Source: Anaerocolumna cellulosilytica (GTDB lineage Bacteria > Bacillota > Clostridia > Lachnospirales > Lachnospiraceae). From it: a stretch of 64,000 nucleotides of DNA. The notes beneath the pieces are model-generated. The model made no database searches. It worked only from the letters and a program-made list of their open reading frames with translations, and had not been told where the DNA came from. Shown piece by piece: positions 16,962 through 26,710 of the stretch (its first letter is position 1; each line of letters begins with the position of its first letter). A program made the position numbers and the translations under genes. The stretch is from contig NZ_AP023367.1 in assembly GCF_014218335.1 (NCBI RefSeq), forward strand, positions 635,001 through 699,000, written 5' to 3'.

Positions 16962-19274
16962 ATGCTTAAATTTGGGAAAAAGAGTGTAGTCTGGAGATGG
17001 ATGTTTTATTATATGGGGGTAATCCTTCTTTGTGCTATTTGTAATCTGGTGACCTTTTACAAAAGTAAGTCGACAATAGCAGAGAGGCAGCAACAACTAA
17101 GTGAGGTGGTTTTAAAGCAGGTTAACGAAAGAATCAATGAAAATATGGTTCAGCTTGAGAATGTGAGAGAGGAGTTACTAAATAATAGTAATTTCAGATC
17201 CTTAAACAAGGCAAAATTTAATGACTATTCTTCGTTTATTTATAAACAGTATTTACTTTATTGTGACCTAAATATTTATCGTAAAATGAATAATACATAC
17301 AGTAATATTATTCTCTACTTTGAGAAGGATGATAAAATTGTGGCATCAAATTCTGTTAATACAGCAGACGGCTATTGGAAAGTATACCATAAGGAACTAG
17401 ACATTTCCTACGGGCAGTGGAAAAATCTACTGAATAAAACCTACGAAAACTTTTCTTTAAAAAACTTATATATCAGCAAAACAGAGATGCTTGTGTTCGC
17501 CAGAACAATTCAACAAAACCAAGCAGACAGACAAAAAGTAAATTTATTTATTACTTATACAAAAGAGGATTTGGAGGATTTGATAGGAGGATATCAGTAT
17601 AATCAAAATACCTCTATCATTCTTTTGAATGAGATGGACCATTCAGCCATTAAATTTGATGCAGCATCGCTTCTAAATGACAAAGAAGATGAGCAAAAAG
17701 TAATAGATGCGATAGCTTTAAATAAAGACGAAGTTTGCCTGAATAATAATGAGACAGTACATATCAATTACCTTAAAAATGACATGTTGGGCCCATTTTA
17801 CTTATTAACGCCTGACAGCATATATCTTGAAGCAATAAATTATACCAGAATGATATTTGTACTAACATTTCTTGTGACGATAGTCTTTAGTATGATTTTG
17901 ATATATGTGTTTATAAAAAATAATTATAAGCCCATAAGAGATTTGCTGCAAGCATTAAAAGCAGAAGTGAAAATAGCACCCGGCAGTCTGAATGAGTATG
18001 CTGCTGTACAAGAAGGTGTTGTACGAGTAAAGGCAGAATACAGGAATATTAATGGTGCTTTAAGGCGTCAGAGCCGTTTGCTGCAAAAAATCTATTTATC
18101 AAGGATTCTATCAGGCGGGGCGGTAGAGTTATCGGATAAAGAATTGAAAGAGATTTATGATATTAGTTTTATTGGAAAAGAATTCGCGGTTATTATTTTC
18201 TATATCGAGGAATTTATAAATGATTTTAATCGCGTAGAAGGAGAACTGGACAGACTGGAACATGCACAGTTTATTTTGAACAATGTATTCAGAGAGATTG
18301 CAGATAAGGAAGAGATTAAGGTTTATCAGACTAATATGGATTCTCTGTCAGTACTTATTTTGAATCTACCCTCAGACAGTGAAGCAAAGAGTAAGCTTTC
18401 TTCTATATTAAAAAGGGAGCGTGAATTTATTACCTGTCATTATAATATGGAGTATACAACAGCTATTAGTAATATCCATGATGAATTTCGTGAACTTCCG
18501 GTAGCTTATCAAGAGGCGTTACAAGCACTGGAAGCAAAAAGATTATATGATATGGATGATACGGTTTATTATCAAGATATATTACAACTTACTGGTTCTA
18601 GTTATCATTATAACTATGAAGAGGAGCAGGATTTAATACATTATATTCAAAGGAGCAATATTGACAGTGCAAAAAGGCTGTTTCATGAAGTGATAAAGAG
18701 TAACGTTAGCAGTAAAAAGTTGATATCATATGATATTATGCGGTGTTTGATGTTTGATCTGTTAGGAACAGCATTAAAAACCTTTGACGGCGAAGAAAAA
18801 AGCCAATTATTCATAAAAAAATTGAAACCAGCTAAACGATTGTCAGAATGTAAAAATCTAGAGGAAATGATTAAAGTTTATGATGAAATTCTGGATAGCT
18901 GTTGTGAATTCTTTTTAGAGAAAACAGACGATGGCGGAAATGAAAATCTCTGTATGCAAATTCAGGATTATATAAAAGCCAATTATAGTGATTCCAACTT
19001 ATGTGTTACCTCAATAGCGGACGTATTCTCCCTATCGCCGGTAGCTATGTCTAAGATGTTTCGCGAATTGACCGGTAGTAAACTACTGGTTTACGTCGCT
19101 GAGATAAGGATTGGGGCTGCTAAAAGGATAATATTGCAAAATTCGTCCAGTCTGTGTGATATAGCGTCAGAAGTTGGGTTTGGAAGTACAAAAACCTTTA
19201 CAAGGGTTTTTAAACAAATGGTAGGTTGTACCCCCGGTCAATGGAGAGATAATCTTGAAATGACAGAAATATAG
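16962..19274 (+). CDS. Membrane-anchored AraC-family sensor-regulator
   Basis: A 770-residue transcription factor. TM1 lies near 12-30, an extracellular sensor domain follows to about 300, then TM2 (TRMIFVLTFLVTIVFSMILI), a cytoplasmic middle region, and a C-terminal AraC double helix-turn-helix over the last 100 residues (SIADVFSLSPVAMSKMFREL, IASEVGFGSTKTFTRVFK). This architecture typically senses an oligosaccharide outside the cell and controls the adjacent ABC transporter. ATG 16935 opens the frame but ATG 16962 directly follows GGGAGAGGGAGA and is preferred. Confidence 0.9.
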   Translation: MLKFGKKSVVWRWMFYYMGVILLCAICNLVTFYKSKSTIAERQQQLSEVVLKQVNERINENMVQLENVREELLNNSNFRSLNKAKFNDYSSFIYKQYLLYCDLNIYRKMNNTYSNIILYFEKDDKIVASNSVNTADGYWKVYHKELDISYGQWKNLLNKTYENFSLKNLYISKTEMLVFARTIQQNQADRQKVNLFITYTKEDLEDLIGGYQYNQNTSIILLNEMDHSAIKFDAASLLNDKEDEQKVIDAIALNKDEVCLNNNETVHINYLKNDMLGPFYLLTPDSIYLEAINYTRMIFVLTFLVTIVFSMILIYVFIKNNYKPIRDLLQALKAEVKIAPGSLNEYAAVQEGVVRVKAEYRNINGALRRQSRLLQKIYLSRILSGGAVELSDKELKEIYDISFIGKEFAVIIFYIEEFINDFNRVEGELDRLEHAQFILNNVFREIADKEEIKVYQTNMDSLSVLILNLPSDSEAKSKLSSILKREREFITCHYNMEYTTAISNIHDEFRELPVAYQEALQALEAKRLYDMDDTVYYQDILQLTGSSYHYNYEEEQDLIHYIQRSNIDSAKRLFHEVIKSNVSSKKLISYDIMRCLMFDLLGTALKTFDGEEKSQLFIKKLKPAKRLSECKNLEEMIKVYDEILDSCCEFFLEKTDDGGNENLCMQIQDYIKANYSDSNLCVTSIADVFSLSPVAMSKMFRELTGSKLLVYVAEIRIGAAKRIILQNSSSLCDIASEVGFGSTKTFTRVFKQMVGCTPGQWRDNLEMTEI

Positions 19275-19437
19275 CTAAAAATAGCCTTTTTTGAATAGAA
19301 AAGTAGAATAATAATTTTTGTCTTATGAATTATAAAAAGTGTCTCTTTCTTAAATGTGATAGGAAAGGTACAATGACTCATGCAGAAGTGGATCCGACTG
19401 CAGTCAATTGTACAATATCAAAAATAGGAGAGAGTGT

Positions 19438-21189
19438 ATGAGAAAAAAGAAATGGTTATCTGGTATTTTGGCTATTACTATGATAGTTTCAACAGTCCTT
19501 ACAGGATGCCAGGGAAGAAATCAAAAAAATAACAATGCTTCAGTTACTACGGATAAAACCGTTGAAGCAACAGGCTCGCCGGAGGGAGGGGCAGAGGCTG
19601 CCTGGACACTGCTGGAACCCTTAACTAGTACAGAAGGTGTTAACAATATGCCCAGAAGCAACTATGTTACATATCCTGTAGAGAATGCAGAAGATATTAC
19701 ACTTACCTTCTGGATGGGGCTGCCAAGTAATGTGTCTAAAAATTCTCCAACTGCTAATGAAACAGAATGGGCAAGACTGTGGCAGGAAATGACCGGGATT
19801 AAGGTTGAATTTATCCATCCCACACAGGGAAGTGAACAAGAGGAGTTCGCGGTTTTGGTTGCCAGTAATAGTCTCCCTGATATTATTGAATGGGAATGGA
19901 CTTCATCTTATACCGGTGGCCCGTCTGCGGCAGAAAAGGACGGAATATTAATTAATCTTGACAAATATATCAGTTCCACTGGCCCTGCTGCAGATGTGTG
20001 GCAGTATTTACAAGATAATCCTTCCATCGATAAGCAGGTAAAGAATGACAGCGGAAGTTATTATTGTTTTCCTTTTATCCGTGGGGATAAATATTTACAG
20101 TGTACCTCCGGCCTGATTTATCGGAAGGATTTAATGGATAAGGCTGGATATACAAAGACGCCGGAAACGATGGCTGATTGGACAGAAGCACTTACTGCCT
20201 TAAAAAATTCCGGGGTTTTAAAGCCTATGGTTATGGAGAATATGAATAACTTAATGGCAGGTACCTTTAATGCCTACAAAATCCGTACCGGTTTTTATGT
20301 AGATGACACTACAGGAAAGGTAAAATATGGATTTATGGAAGAAGGCTATAAAGACTGGACCCTTCAGATGAATGACTGGGTAAGAGCAGGTCTTCTTGAC
20401 CCAGATATTTTGACCTGTGACAGATCCACATTAGAAAGCTATATTATGAATGGAACAGGTGCAGCATGCTATGGTGCAGGTGGTGGTTATATGGGAACCT
20501 TTTTAACCACAGCAGCCTCAGATACAGCGACCTATGGGACAGATTTTGATTTAAATGCTGCTAAATATGCAGTACTAAACGCCGGAGAGACTGCTATGTA
20601 TGGAGGAAGTTCCTATGATTACGGAACAGGCTCAAGAGCACATGCAGCTATTACAGCGGATTGTGAATATCCGGAGCTTGCAGCAGCCTTTTTAAACTTC
20701 TGCTATAGTCAGAATGGGCATAATACCATTAATTTTGGTGAAGAAGGAAAATCCTATACTATGGTTGATGGTATTCCAACTTATACGGATGAGGTAATGA
20801 AAAATCCGGATGGTTTGTCCATTGCAGTTGCAATGGCAAAATGGGGACGTGGTAACATGTCAGGAGCCTTTGTGCAAGATCCTAATTATATTTTACAGTA
20901 TTATTCAACACCTCAGCAAAAAGAAGCACTTGCAAGATGGAATGATGAAAGTGACAGTCAAAAAACGTTGATGCCGCCAATTACACTAACGGAGGAAGAG
21001 AGTAAGAGAATCACGATATTAAATGGAGAAATAGATACATATGTAGTGGAACAGCGCGCCCGTTTCTTTACGCTAGAGGGAGATGTAACGGCAGAGTGGG
21101 ATACTTATGTACAGAATTTAAAGAATATGGGTATTGAAGAAATGATTCAAATCTATCAGACCGCTTTGGATAGATACAATACCCGTTAG
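19438..21189 (+). CDS. ABC transporter substrate-binding lipoprotein (LplA-like)
   Basis: A 583-residue extracellular binding protein. The signal sequence MRKKKWLSGILAITMIVSTV runs into the lipobox LTGC. The mature part is a type 1 sugar-binding protein fold with FWMGLPS near the start and long Trp/Tyr-rich segments typical of oligosaccharide binders. A TTG at 19408 opens the frame; ATG 19438 after GGAGAGAG is preferred. It is followed by a stem-loop and two permease genes; with the AraC regulator upstream this forms an uptake unit, substrate unknown. Confidence 0.92.
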   Translation: MRKKKWLSGILAITMIVSTVLTGCQGRNQKNNNASVTTDKTVEATGSPEGGAEAAWTLLEPLTSTEGVNNMPRSNYVTYPVENAEDITLTFWMGLPSNVSKNSPTANETEWARLWQEMTGIKVEFIHPTQGSEQEEFAVLVASNSLPDIIEWEWTSSYTGGPSAAEKDGILINLDKYISSTGPAADVWQYLQDNPSIDKQVKNDSGSYYCFPFIRGDKYLQCTSGLIYRKDLMDKAGYTKTPETMADWTEALTALKNSGVLKPMVMENMNNLMAGTFNAYKIRTGFYVDDTTGKVKYGFMEEGYKDWTLQMNDWVRAGLLDPDILTCDRSTLESYIMNGTGAACYGAGGGYMGTFLTTAASDTATYGTDFDLNAAKYAVLNAGETAMYGGSSYDYGTGSRAHAAITADCEYPELAAAFLNFCYSQNGHNTINFGEEGKSYTMVDGIPTYTDEVMKNPDGLSIAVAMAKWGRGNMSGAFVQDPNYILQYYSTPQQKEALARWNDESDSQKTLMPPITLTEEESKRITILNGEIDTYVVEQRARFFTLEGDVTAEWDTYVQNLKNMGIEEMIQIYQTALDRYNTR

Positions 21190-21218
21190 AAAGCAAGCTT
21201 TCTTTTAGAATAATTATT

Positions 21219-21268
21219 AAGGTGTGTCAAAACACTCATTTAGGTACAGCAGTTTTTTGACACACCTA
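21219..21268 (+). terminator. Stem-loop between binding-protein and permease genes
   Basis: AAGGTGTGTCAAAA (21219-21232) pairs with TTTTTTGACACACCTAA (21253-21268). It may be a partial terminator or an mRNA-stabilising hairpin that keeps the binding protein more abundant than the permeases, a common layout in such operons. Confidence 0.7.
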
Positions 21269-21376
21269 AGAGGATAGGAGCTTAAAAAACTCCTATTCTA
21301 CTCAATATGCATCGAGAGTTATTCTTACAATATAAATTTTAAGAAGGCTCTGATATGATAGGAGGCGGAAACGTAC

Positions 21377-22333
21377 ATGAATATAACACGACATACTGCT
21401 GTTGCAGGCAATGCTTCCAAGGGAGGAAAATCAAAGCTCTGGCGAAAGATAAAGAGAAACAAAGAACTGTATCTAATTATTTTACCTGTGATTATATATT
21501 ATCTTCTCTTTCACTATAAACCAATGTATGGTATTATAATTGCCTTTCAGGATTTTAGTCCCAGAAGAGGAGTTTCAGGCAGTCCTTTTGTAGGCTTTGA
21601 TAACTTTATGACTTTTTTTAACAGCATATATTTTGGCAGAGTTTTACGTAACACTTTAACCATTAGTTTATCTACGTTACTATTCGGATTCCCTGCTCCG
21701 ATTATTCTCGCACTTTTAATCAATGAATTACGAGGAAAGGTTTTTTCACGAACGGTTCAGACAATTACCTATATGCCCCATTTTATTTCAATGGTTGTTA
21801 TGTGTGCCATGATTCGTGAATTTGTAAAATCGGATGGATTTATTACGGAAATACTGGTGAATCTGTTTTCCTATAGCGGAAAGGATTTGTTAAGCAAGGC
21901 AAATGCTTTTACGCCTATTTATGTAATATCCAATATATGGCAGGGTGTGGGCTGGGGCTCCATTGTATATCTTGCTGCTCTAACAGGAATTGACACGCAA
22001 TTGTATGAGGCGGCAAAAGTGGATGGTGCAGGCCGTTGGAAGCAGACGCTGCATATTACGATACCCTGTCTCATGCCAACAATTATTATTATGTTTATTA
22101 TGAGAATGGGGCAGGTTATGTCAGTTGGATATGAGAAAATTATTTTGCTTTACAATGAAGGTATTTTTGAAAAAGCAGATGTCATATCCACATATGTCTA
22201 CCGAATGGGGCTTTTGCAAAGGCAATACTCCTTCTCCACCGCAGTTGGTTTATTTAACTCTATCATTAACTTTGCACTGGTAATCTTGGCAAACAGAATC
22301 AGTAAAAAGCTTAATGAGACGAGTTTATGGTAG
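21377..22333 (+). CDS. ABC transporter permease (LplB-like)
   Basis: A 318-residue inner-membrane permease of the carbohydrate uptake type 1 class. Six hydrophobic segments, with the first after a basic N-terminus (LYLIILPVIIYYLLFHYKPM). The EAA loop reads YEAAKVDGAGRWKQTLHITI at about 213-232, where the ATPase would dock. Start behind GGAGGCGG. It pairs with the next gene to form the channel. Confidence 0.93.
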   Translation: MNITRHTAVAGNASKGGKSKLWRKIKRNKELYLIILPVIIYYLLFHYKPMYGIIIAFQDFSPRRGVSGSPFVGFDNFMTFFNSIYFGRVLRNTLTISLSTLLFGFPAPIILALLINELRGKVFSRTVQTITYMPHFISMVVMCAMIREFVKSDGFITEILVNLFSYSGKDLLSKANAFTPIYVISNIWQGVGWGSIVYLAALTGIDTQLYEAAKVDGAGRWKQTLHITIPCLMPTIIIMFIMRMGQVMSVGYEKIILLYNEGIFEKADVISTYVYRMGLLQRQYSFSTAVGLFNSIINFALVILANRISKKLNETSLW

Positions 22334-22345
22334 GGGGGTGCTGGT

Positions 22346-23245
22346 ATGATAAAAAAGACAGCCAAAGTCAGGAATAAAATCAGAAGAAGCAGAGGCGAAC
22401 AGATTTTTAATGTATTTAATATTTTTCTTTTAAGTATGTTATTATTGGCATGCTTGTATCCGTTCTGGTATGTAATATGTGCGTCCTTTAGTAAGTCCTC
22501 TTTATTTATGGCACATTCAGGGATGCTATTTAAACCAGTGGGATTTAGCACAAAAGCATATGAGAAGGTATTTGAAAATAGTATGCTATGGAGAGGGTAT
22601 GCCAATACGATTTTTTATGTTGTAGCTGGCACTGCAATTAATATCATTATGACAGTGTTAGGAGCGTATTTTTTATCTCGAAAAGATGTACCTGGAAAAA
22701 AGGCTGTTATGGTATTTATTATATTTACTATGTATTTTTCAGGCGGCATGATACCGGGCTTTTTAAATATTCAGGATTTAGGCTTATATAATACACGGTG
22801 GGCATTGCTTTTACCCCCGGCTATCAGTACCTTTAATTTGATTATTATGAGAACTGCAATGATGTCCATAGATGCAAGTCTTGAAGAATCCGCCAGATTA
22901 GATGGTGCAAACCACTTTACCATTCTATTTCGGCTAATGATGCCGTTAACCAGAGCTACAGTGGCAGTATTGGTGTTATACTACGGTGTTGCCCACTGGA
23001 ATTCATGGTTTCCAGCAATGCTTTATCTGGAGGATAAAGCTAAGGAACCTTTACAGATTGTACTTCGCCAGATTCTTATTATTAACGATATGAGTGATAT
23101 GTCGGTGGGAGAAGATAAAGAAATGATTTCTGAAACCATTAAGCATGCCACTATTTTAGTATCTACATTGCCCATACTATGTTTATATCCTTTCCTACAG
23201 AAGTATTTTACAAAGGGTATGATGGTCGGAGCTTTGAAGGGATAA
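22346..23245 (+). CDS. ABC transporter permease (YtcP/LplC-like)
   Basis: A 299-residue partner permease with six hydrophobic segments. The EAA loop reads EESARLDGANHFTILFRLMM. It starts 12 bases after the first permease behind GGGGGTG. No ATPase gene follows; such importers commonly share a general ATPase of the MsmX type encoded elsewhere. Confidence 0.93.
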   Translation: MIKKTAKVRNKIRRSRGEQIFNVFNIFLLSMLLLACLYPFWYVICASFSKSSLFMAHSGMLFKPVGFSTKAYEKVFENSMLWRGYANTIFYVVAGTAINIIMTVLGAYFLSRKDVPGKKAVMVFIIFTMYFSGGMIPGFLNIQDLGLYNTRWALLLPPAISTFNLIIMRTAMMSIDASLEESARLDGANHFTILFRLMMPLTRATVAVLVLYYGVAHWNSWFPAMLYLEDKAKEPLQIVLRQILIINDMSDMSVGEDKEMISETIKHATILVSTLPILCLYPFLQKYFTKGMMVGALKG

Positions 23246-23310
23246 GGTTAACATTCTTGGCCAAAGGGAAGCTTTGATTTCCATTCATACAAGTATTTAT
23301 ATATAAATGA

Positions 23311-23386
23311 TAGACTATGATATAAAAGACCTGTGAATCACTTTGGTTTACGCTTTTGTCTCATAGTCTTTTTCATAGTCTTTTTT
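23311..23386 (+). terminator. Terminator of the ABC transporter operon
   Basis: AGACTATGA near 23312-23320 pairs with TCATAGTCT at 23361-23369, followed by TTTT; the 3' arm and T-run are repeated immediately (CATAGTCTTTTTT). Confidence 0.75.
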
Positions 23387-23480
23387 CTGGAACAATTTTA
23401 TGGAAGCTTGTTAGAACTATACGCTCATATGATTAGCTATACCTTTTTCAATATGTGAAAAACTTCAACTGACACATTGC

Positions 23481-23514
23481 GCTTAAAGTAATTTTAAGGT
23501 AACTGTGATATACT
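23481..23514 (+). promoter_or_regulatory. Promoter and direct-repeat operator of the two-component genes
   Basis: Two repeats containing TTAAAG (23483-23488) and TTAAGG (23494-23499) are spaced 11 bases apart and overlap the -35 position of a -10 box TATACT at 23509-23514. Similar repeats occur before the VTC operon at 25886. This is the usual layout for activation by an OmpR-type response regulator. Confidence 0.55.
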
Positions 23515-23583
23515 CTTCTTATATAGAATCAATATCATAGGAAGGAAGAGTATTAAGGTTGATGGATAATTAGGAGAGAAAGG

Positions 23584-24348
23584 ATGCCACACACAATGTT
23601 TTGTCAACCTATTATTTACTGGTGGCAGTATACCAGCATAGACTGGGGGAACTTGGATATAGCGATGAGAATACTATTAGCAGAAGATGAAAAAGAGCTT
23701 TCCAATGCTCTGACGGCTATTTTAAAGCATAATAATTATTCTGTGGATGCAGTTTATGACGGTGCAGATGCACTGGATTACGGACTGTCATCCAACTACG
23801 ATATTATAATATTAGATATTATGATGCCTAAACTAAGCGGGCTTGAAGTATTAAAAAGATTAAGGGAAAAAGGGATTCAGACACCTATTCTTATGCTTAC
23901 AGCAAAAGCAGAGATAGAAGACCGTATTAACGGACTTGATTTAGGGGCGGATGATTACTTGAGTAAACCCTTTGCCATGGGAGAGCTTTTGGCAAGAATC
24001 CGTGCTATGGGCAGAAGAAAATCCGAATTTACACCTAATGTAATTGCAGTAGGAAATATTTCATTGAATAAAGAAAACTATGAGCTTTCCAATGGGAGAG
24101 ATTCCTTAAGACTAGGTAATAAAGAATACCAGATGCTTGAGATGCTTATGGTAAATCCCAAGCGTCTTATTTCAACTGAGCAGTTTATGGAGCGTATCTG
24201 GGGGTATGATGCTCAGGCAGAGATTAATGTAGTATGGGTTTATATTTCTTATTTACGTAAAAAACTGGACTCCTTGGAAGCGAATGTGAAGATAAAAGCT
24301 GTGCGGGGAGTTGGTTATCAATTGGAGATTCATGAGGTGCAAGTGTGA
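23584..24348 (+). CDS. OmpR-family response regulator
   Basis: A DNA-binding response regulator. The receiver domain starts at MRILLAEDE with acidic residues E34-D35, phospho-acceptor D78 (IIILDIMMPK), and LTAKA and KPF motifs. A C-terminal winged helix contains RLISTEQFMERIWGYD and VRGVGYQL. ATG 23584 has a good AGGAGA but adds 27 residues before the receiver. ATG 23665 gives the family start but only a weak ribosome site, so the start is open. Partner of the downstream kinase; repeats before this gene and before the VTC operon are likely targets. Confidence 0.93.
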   Translation: MPHTMFCQPIIYWWQYTSIDWGNLDIAMRILLAEDEKELSNALTAILKHNNYSVDAVYDGADALDYGLSSNYDIIILDIMMPKLSGLEVLKRLREKGIQTPILMLTAKAEIEDRINGLDLGADDYLSKPFAMGELLARIRAMGRRKSEFTPNVIAVGNISLNKENYELSNGRDSLRLGNKEYQMLEMLMVNPKRLISTEQFMERIWGYDAQAEINVVWVYISYLRKKLDSLEANVKIKAVRGVGYQLEIHEVQV

Positions 24349-24450
24349 AAACTTATTGTTTTGTGCTGCACGGGGCATATTTAGAGGTTTGAATCAGGTA
24401 TTCAAACCATTGATTTGTGTGAGATTAAAGGTTGCAGAAGGGAGCTAATA

Positions 24451-25695
24451 ATGATTAAAAAGCTACAAAAGAAATTCATAATGATAACTATGGCTTCCGT
24501 GTTTTTCATTATTCTTTTGTTAATCGGTACCATTAATATAATTAACATCTACCAGATGAATCATAGGATTGACGGGGCGCTTAAGATTCTGTCTCAAAAT
24601 GAAGGAACATTTCCTAAGTATGATAAAGGGAAGCCCCCCAGGGAAAATATGGAGTTTGGATTTCAGTTAAATGAAGAGACTCCCTTTGAAACCAGGTATT
24701 TTATTGTAAAGCTTAATTCTGATGGGAGCACTAGAGAGATCGATACCAGTCATATACGGGCTGTTTCTTCGTCCGATGCCAGAGAATATGCGGAAGAAAT
24801 ACTGGAAAGCGGTAAGACAGGTGGGTTTGCAGAGATATATAAATATGCGGTGGTTGCGCAGGATTATGGTTATATGGTTATTTTTATTGATTGTAGAAAT
24901 TCTATTCAGTCAGTCACTGGCTTTTTGTTTATATCCAGCGTAGTTGCTCTTGGAATTATCTTGCTTATGTTTATTTTGGTTTCCGTATTCTCAAAAAAGG
25001 CAATTACGCCGATTATTGAAAGTATGGATAAGCAGAAGCAGTTTATAACAGATGCAGGCCATGAAATAAAGACACCACTTGCCATTATTTCTGCCAACGC
25101 AGATGTTTTAGAGCTTACAGGTGGGGAGAGTGAGTGGATTAATAGTATTAGAAATCAGATTACCAGACTGGACAAATTAGTTAAGAATTTATTGATTCTT
25201 TCTAAAATGGATGAAGGCAATATGAAGGTATCTTATGTAGAATTTGACATTAGCAGGACCGTGGAAGAAACCGTAGCTTCCTTTAAAGCAGTGGCAGAAA
25301 CATTGAATAAGACTTTTTTGCTTGATATACAGGAGGGTTTAAAGCTATACGGAGATGAAAGCAGTATACAGCAGCTAGTATCTACTCTTGTTGATAACGC
25401 GCTAAAATACTCCGATTCCAATGGAATTATAAAAGTCAGCCTTATAACATACAAGAAAGGGAGTAAACTGGAGGTGTTTAACACAACGGATATGGGAAAA
25501 GAGGCACTGTCTAAGGAATATCTTAGTAAGCTCTTTGACCGGTTTTATCGTGCAGATGCTTCCAGGTCAAGGGATACCGGTGGGTATGGAATTGGATTAT
25601 CCATAGCAAGGTCTATTGTAGAAGCTCACCATGGTAAGATATCTGCACGGCGTGAAGAGGAAACAGGGATTTGTTTTGAGGTGATATTAGGATGA
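24451..25695 (+). CDS. Sensor histidine kinase
   Basis: A 414-residue membrane kinase. TM1 lies at about 10-32 and TM2 near 156-178, with a short extracytoplasmic sensor between. H-box FITDAGHEIKTPL has H204. The ATPase has the N box LVDNALKYSD, a DTGGYGIGLSIAR G box, and FDRFYRADASRSR. The frame opens with TTG 24415; ATG 24451, 6 bases after AGGGAG, is preferred. Encoded with the response regulator. Confidence 0.94.
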   Translation: MIKKLQKKFIMITMASVFFIILLLIGTINIINIYQMNHRIDGALKILSQNEGTFPKYDKGKPPRENMEFGFQLNEETPFETRYFIVKLNSDGSTREIDTSHIRAVSSSDAREYAEEILESGKTGGFAEIYKYAVVAQDYGYMVIFIDCRNSIQSVTGFLFISSVVALGIILLMFILVSVFSKKAITPIIESMDKQKQFITDAGHEIKTPLAIISANADVLELTGGESEWINSIRNQITRLDKLVKNLLILSKMDEGNMKVSYVEFDISRTVEETVASFKAVAETLNKTFLLDIQEGLKLYGDESSIQQLVSTLVDNALKYSDSNGIIKVSLITYKKGSKLEVFNTTDMGKEALSKEYLSKLFDRFYRADASRSRDTGGYGIGLSIARSIVEAHHGKISARREEETGICFEVILG

Positions 25696-25785
25696 TTTTA
25701 TAGAGGATTGTCGATAGCCACCACTGAGCATTTCGCATAGTGATATGGTTTAGACGTTTAGAATGAATGTAAAAGTGTGTAAGAG

Positions 25786-25833
25786 AAAACTGTTGAATTG
25801 TCAGTATATACTGGCAGTCCTACAGTTTTTTTA
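25786..25833 (+). terminator. Terminator after the histidine kinase gene
   Basis: AAAACTGT (25786-25793) pairs with ACAGTTTT (25822-25829), with a further inner stem and a T-run to 25833. Confidence 0.7.
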
Positions 25834-25885
25834 TATATAAAGACAATATAGTAATTTTTGTTATAAAGGTATAAGAAACATGTAA

Positions 25886-25918
25886 ATTTAAAGTCAAATT
25901 TAAAGTTCATTTTAAGTT
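25886..25918 (+). promoter_or_regulatory. Direct-repeat operator of the VTC operon
   Basis: Three repeats carry ATTTAAAGT (25886-25894), ATTTAAAGT (25898-25906) and ATTTTAAGT (25909-25917), spaced 11-12 bases, about 60 bases before the VTC gene and after the kinase terminator. They match the repeats at 23481-23500, so the adjacent response regulator is the likely binder. Confidence 0.6.
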
Positions 25919-25978
25919 GGCAGGTTAAAATTGTATCAGATAAAACAAACCAAGGGAAATAATCAGGAGGGATTATAG

Positions 25979-26710
25979 ATGGGTCAATTTCAGGGAACTT
26001 TTAAAAGGTATGAAAAGAAATATTTACTAAGTGAAACAAAATACAGACGATTGCGCCAAAGACTACAGGAGAAACTAATCGTAGATGCTTATGGGAAGAC
26101 AACAATCTGCAATATTTACTTTGATACTCCTAATTATCGTTTAGTCAGAGCTTCGTTAGAAAAACCGGTTTATAAAGAAAAGCTAAGGCTTCGAAGCTAT
26201 GGTACACCAACCGAAGGAGATACTGTGTTTGTGGAAGTAAAAAAGAAATACAAAGGTGTGGTATATAAAAGAAGAGAAAAACTTGAACTTACTCAAGCAG
26301 AGAGTTATTTGTATAAAAGGGAGCCGGCAGTTATAAGAACACAGATTACCGGGGAGATAGACTGGCTCCTTACATTTTATAAGGAATTGGCTCCGGCTAT
26401 GTATATCTCTTATGAAAGAGTAGCAATGTATGGAATGGATGACTCAGAAGTCAGAGTGACCTTTGACAGCAATATTCTTTGGCGAGAGGAAGAATTATGG
26501 TTAGAGTCTGGGGTATATGGAAATCCCTTATTGCCTGAAGGATATAGGTTAATGGAGATAAAAATTCCTTGTGCCATGCCCCTTTGGCTGTCACATATAT
26601 TGGATGAGCTTGAAATATATCCGGTTTCCTTTTCAAAATATGGGAAAGGATATCAACAAATGGTAATACAGGAAAGACACAAAAGAATAGGAGAGAAAAA
26701 ATATGCTTAA
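25979..26710 (+). CDS. VTC domain protein (polyphosphate-polymerase-like)
   Basis: A 243-residue protein made of one VTC domain, the tunnel-fold domain of the yeast vacuolar polyphosphate polymerase. Seen are the opening FKRYEKKYLLSE, basic strands YKEKLRLRSYG and EVKKKYKGVVYKRR, and the late YRLMEIKIP and FSKYGKGYQ motifs, all with the lysine, arginine and glutamate pattern of a triphosphate tunnel. Bacterial members often sit beside DUF4956 membrane proteins, as here. Whether it makes polyphosphate is not shown. Overlaps the next gene by 8 bases. Confidence 0.85.
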   Translation: MGQFQGTFKRYEKKYLLSETKYRRLRQRLQEKLIVDAYGKTTICNIYFDTPNYRLVRASLEKPVYKEKLRLRSYGTPTEGDTVFVEVKKKYKGVVYKRREKLELTQAESYLYKREPAVIRTQITGEIDWLLTFYKELAPAMYISYERVAMYGMDDSEVRVTFDSNILWREEELWLESGVYGNPLLPEGYRLMEIKIPCAMPLWLSHILDELEIYPVSFSKYGKGYQQMVIQERHKRIGEKKYA

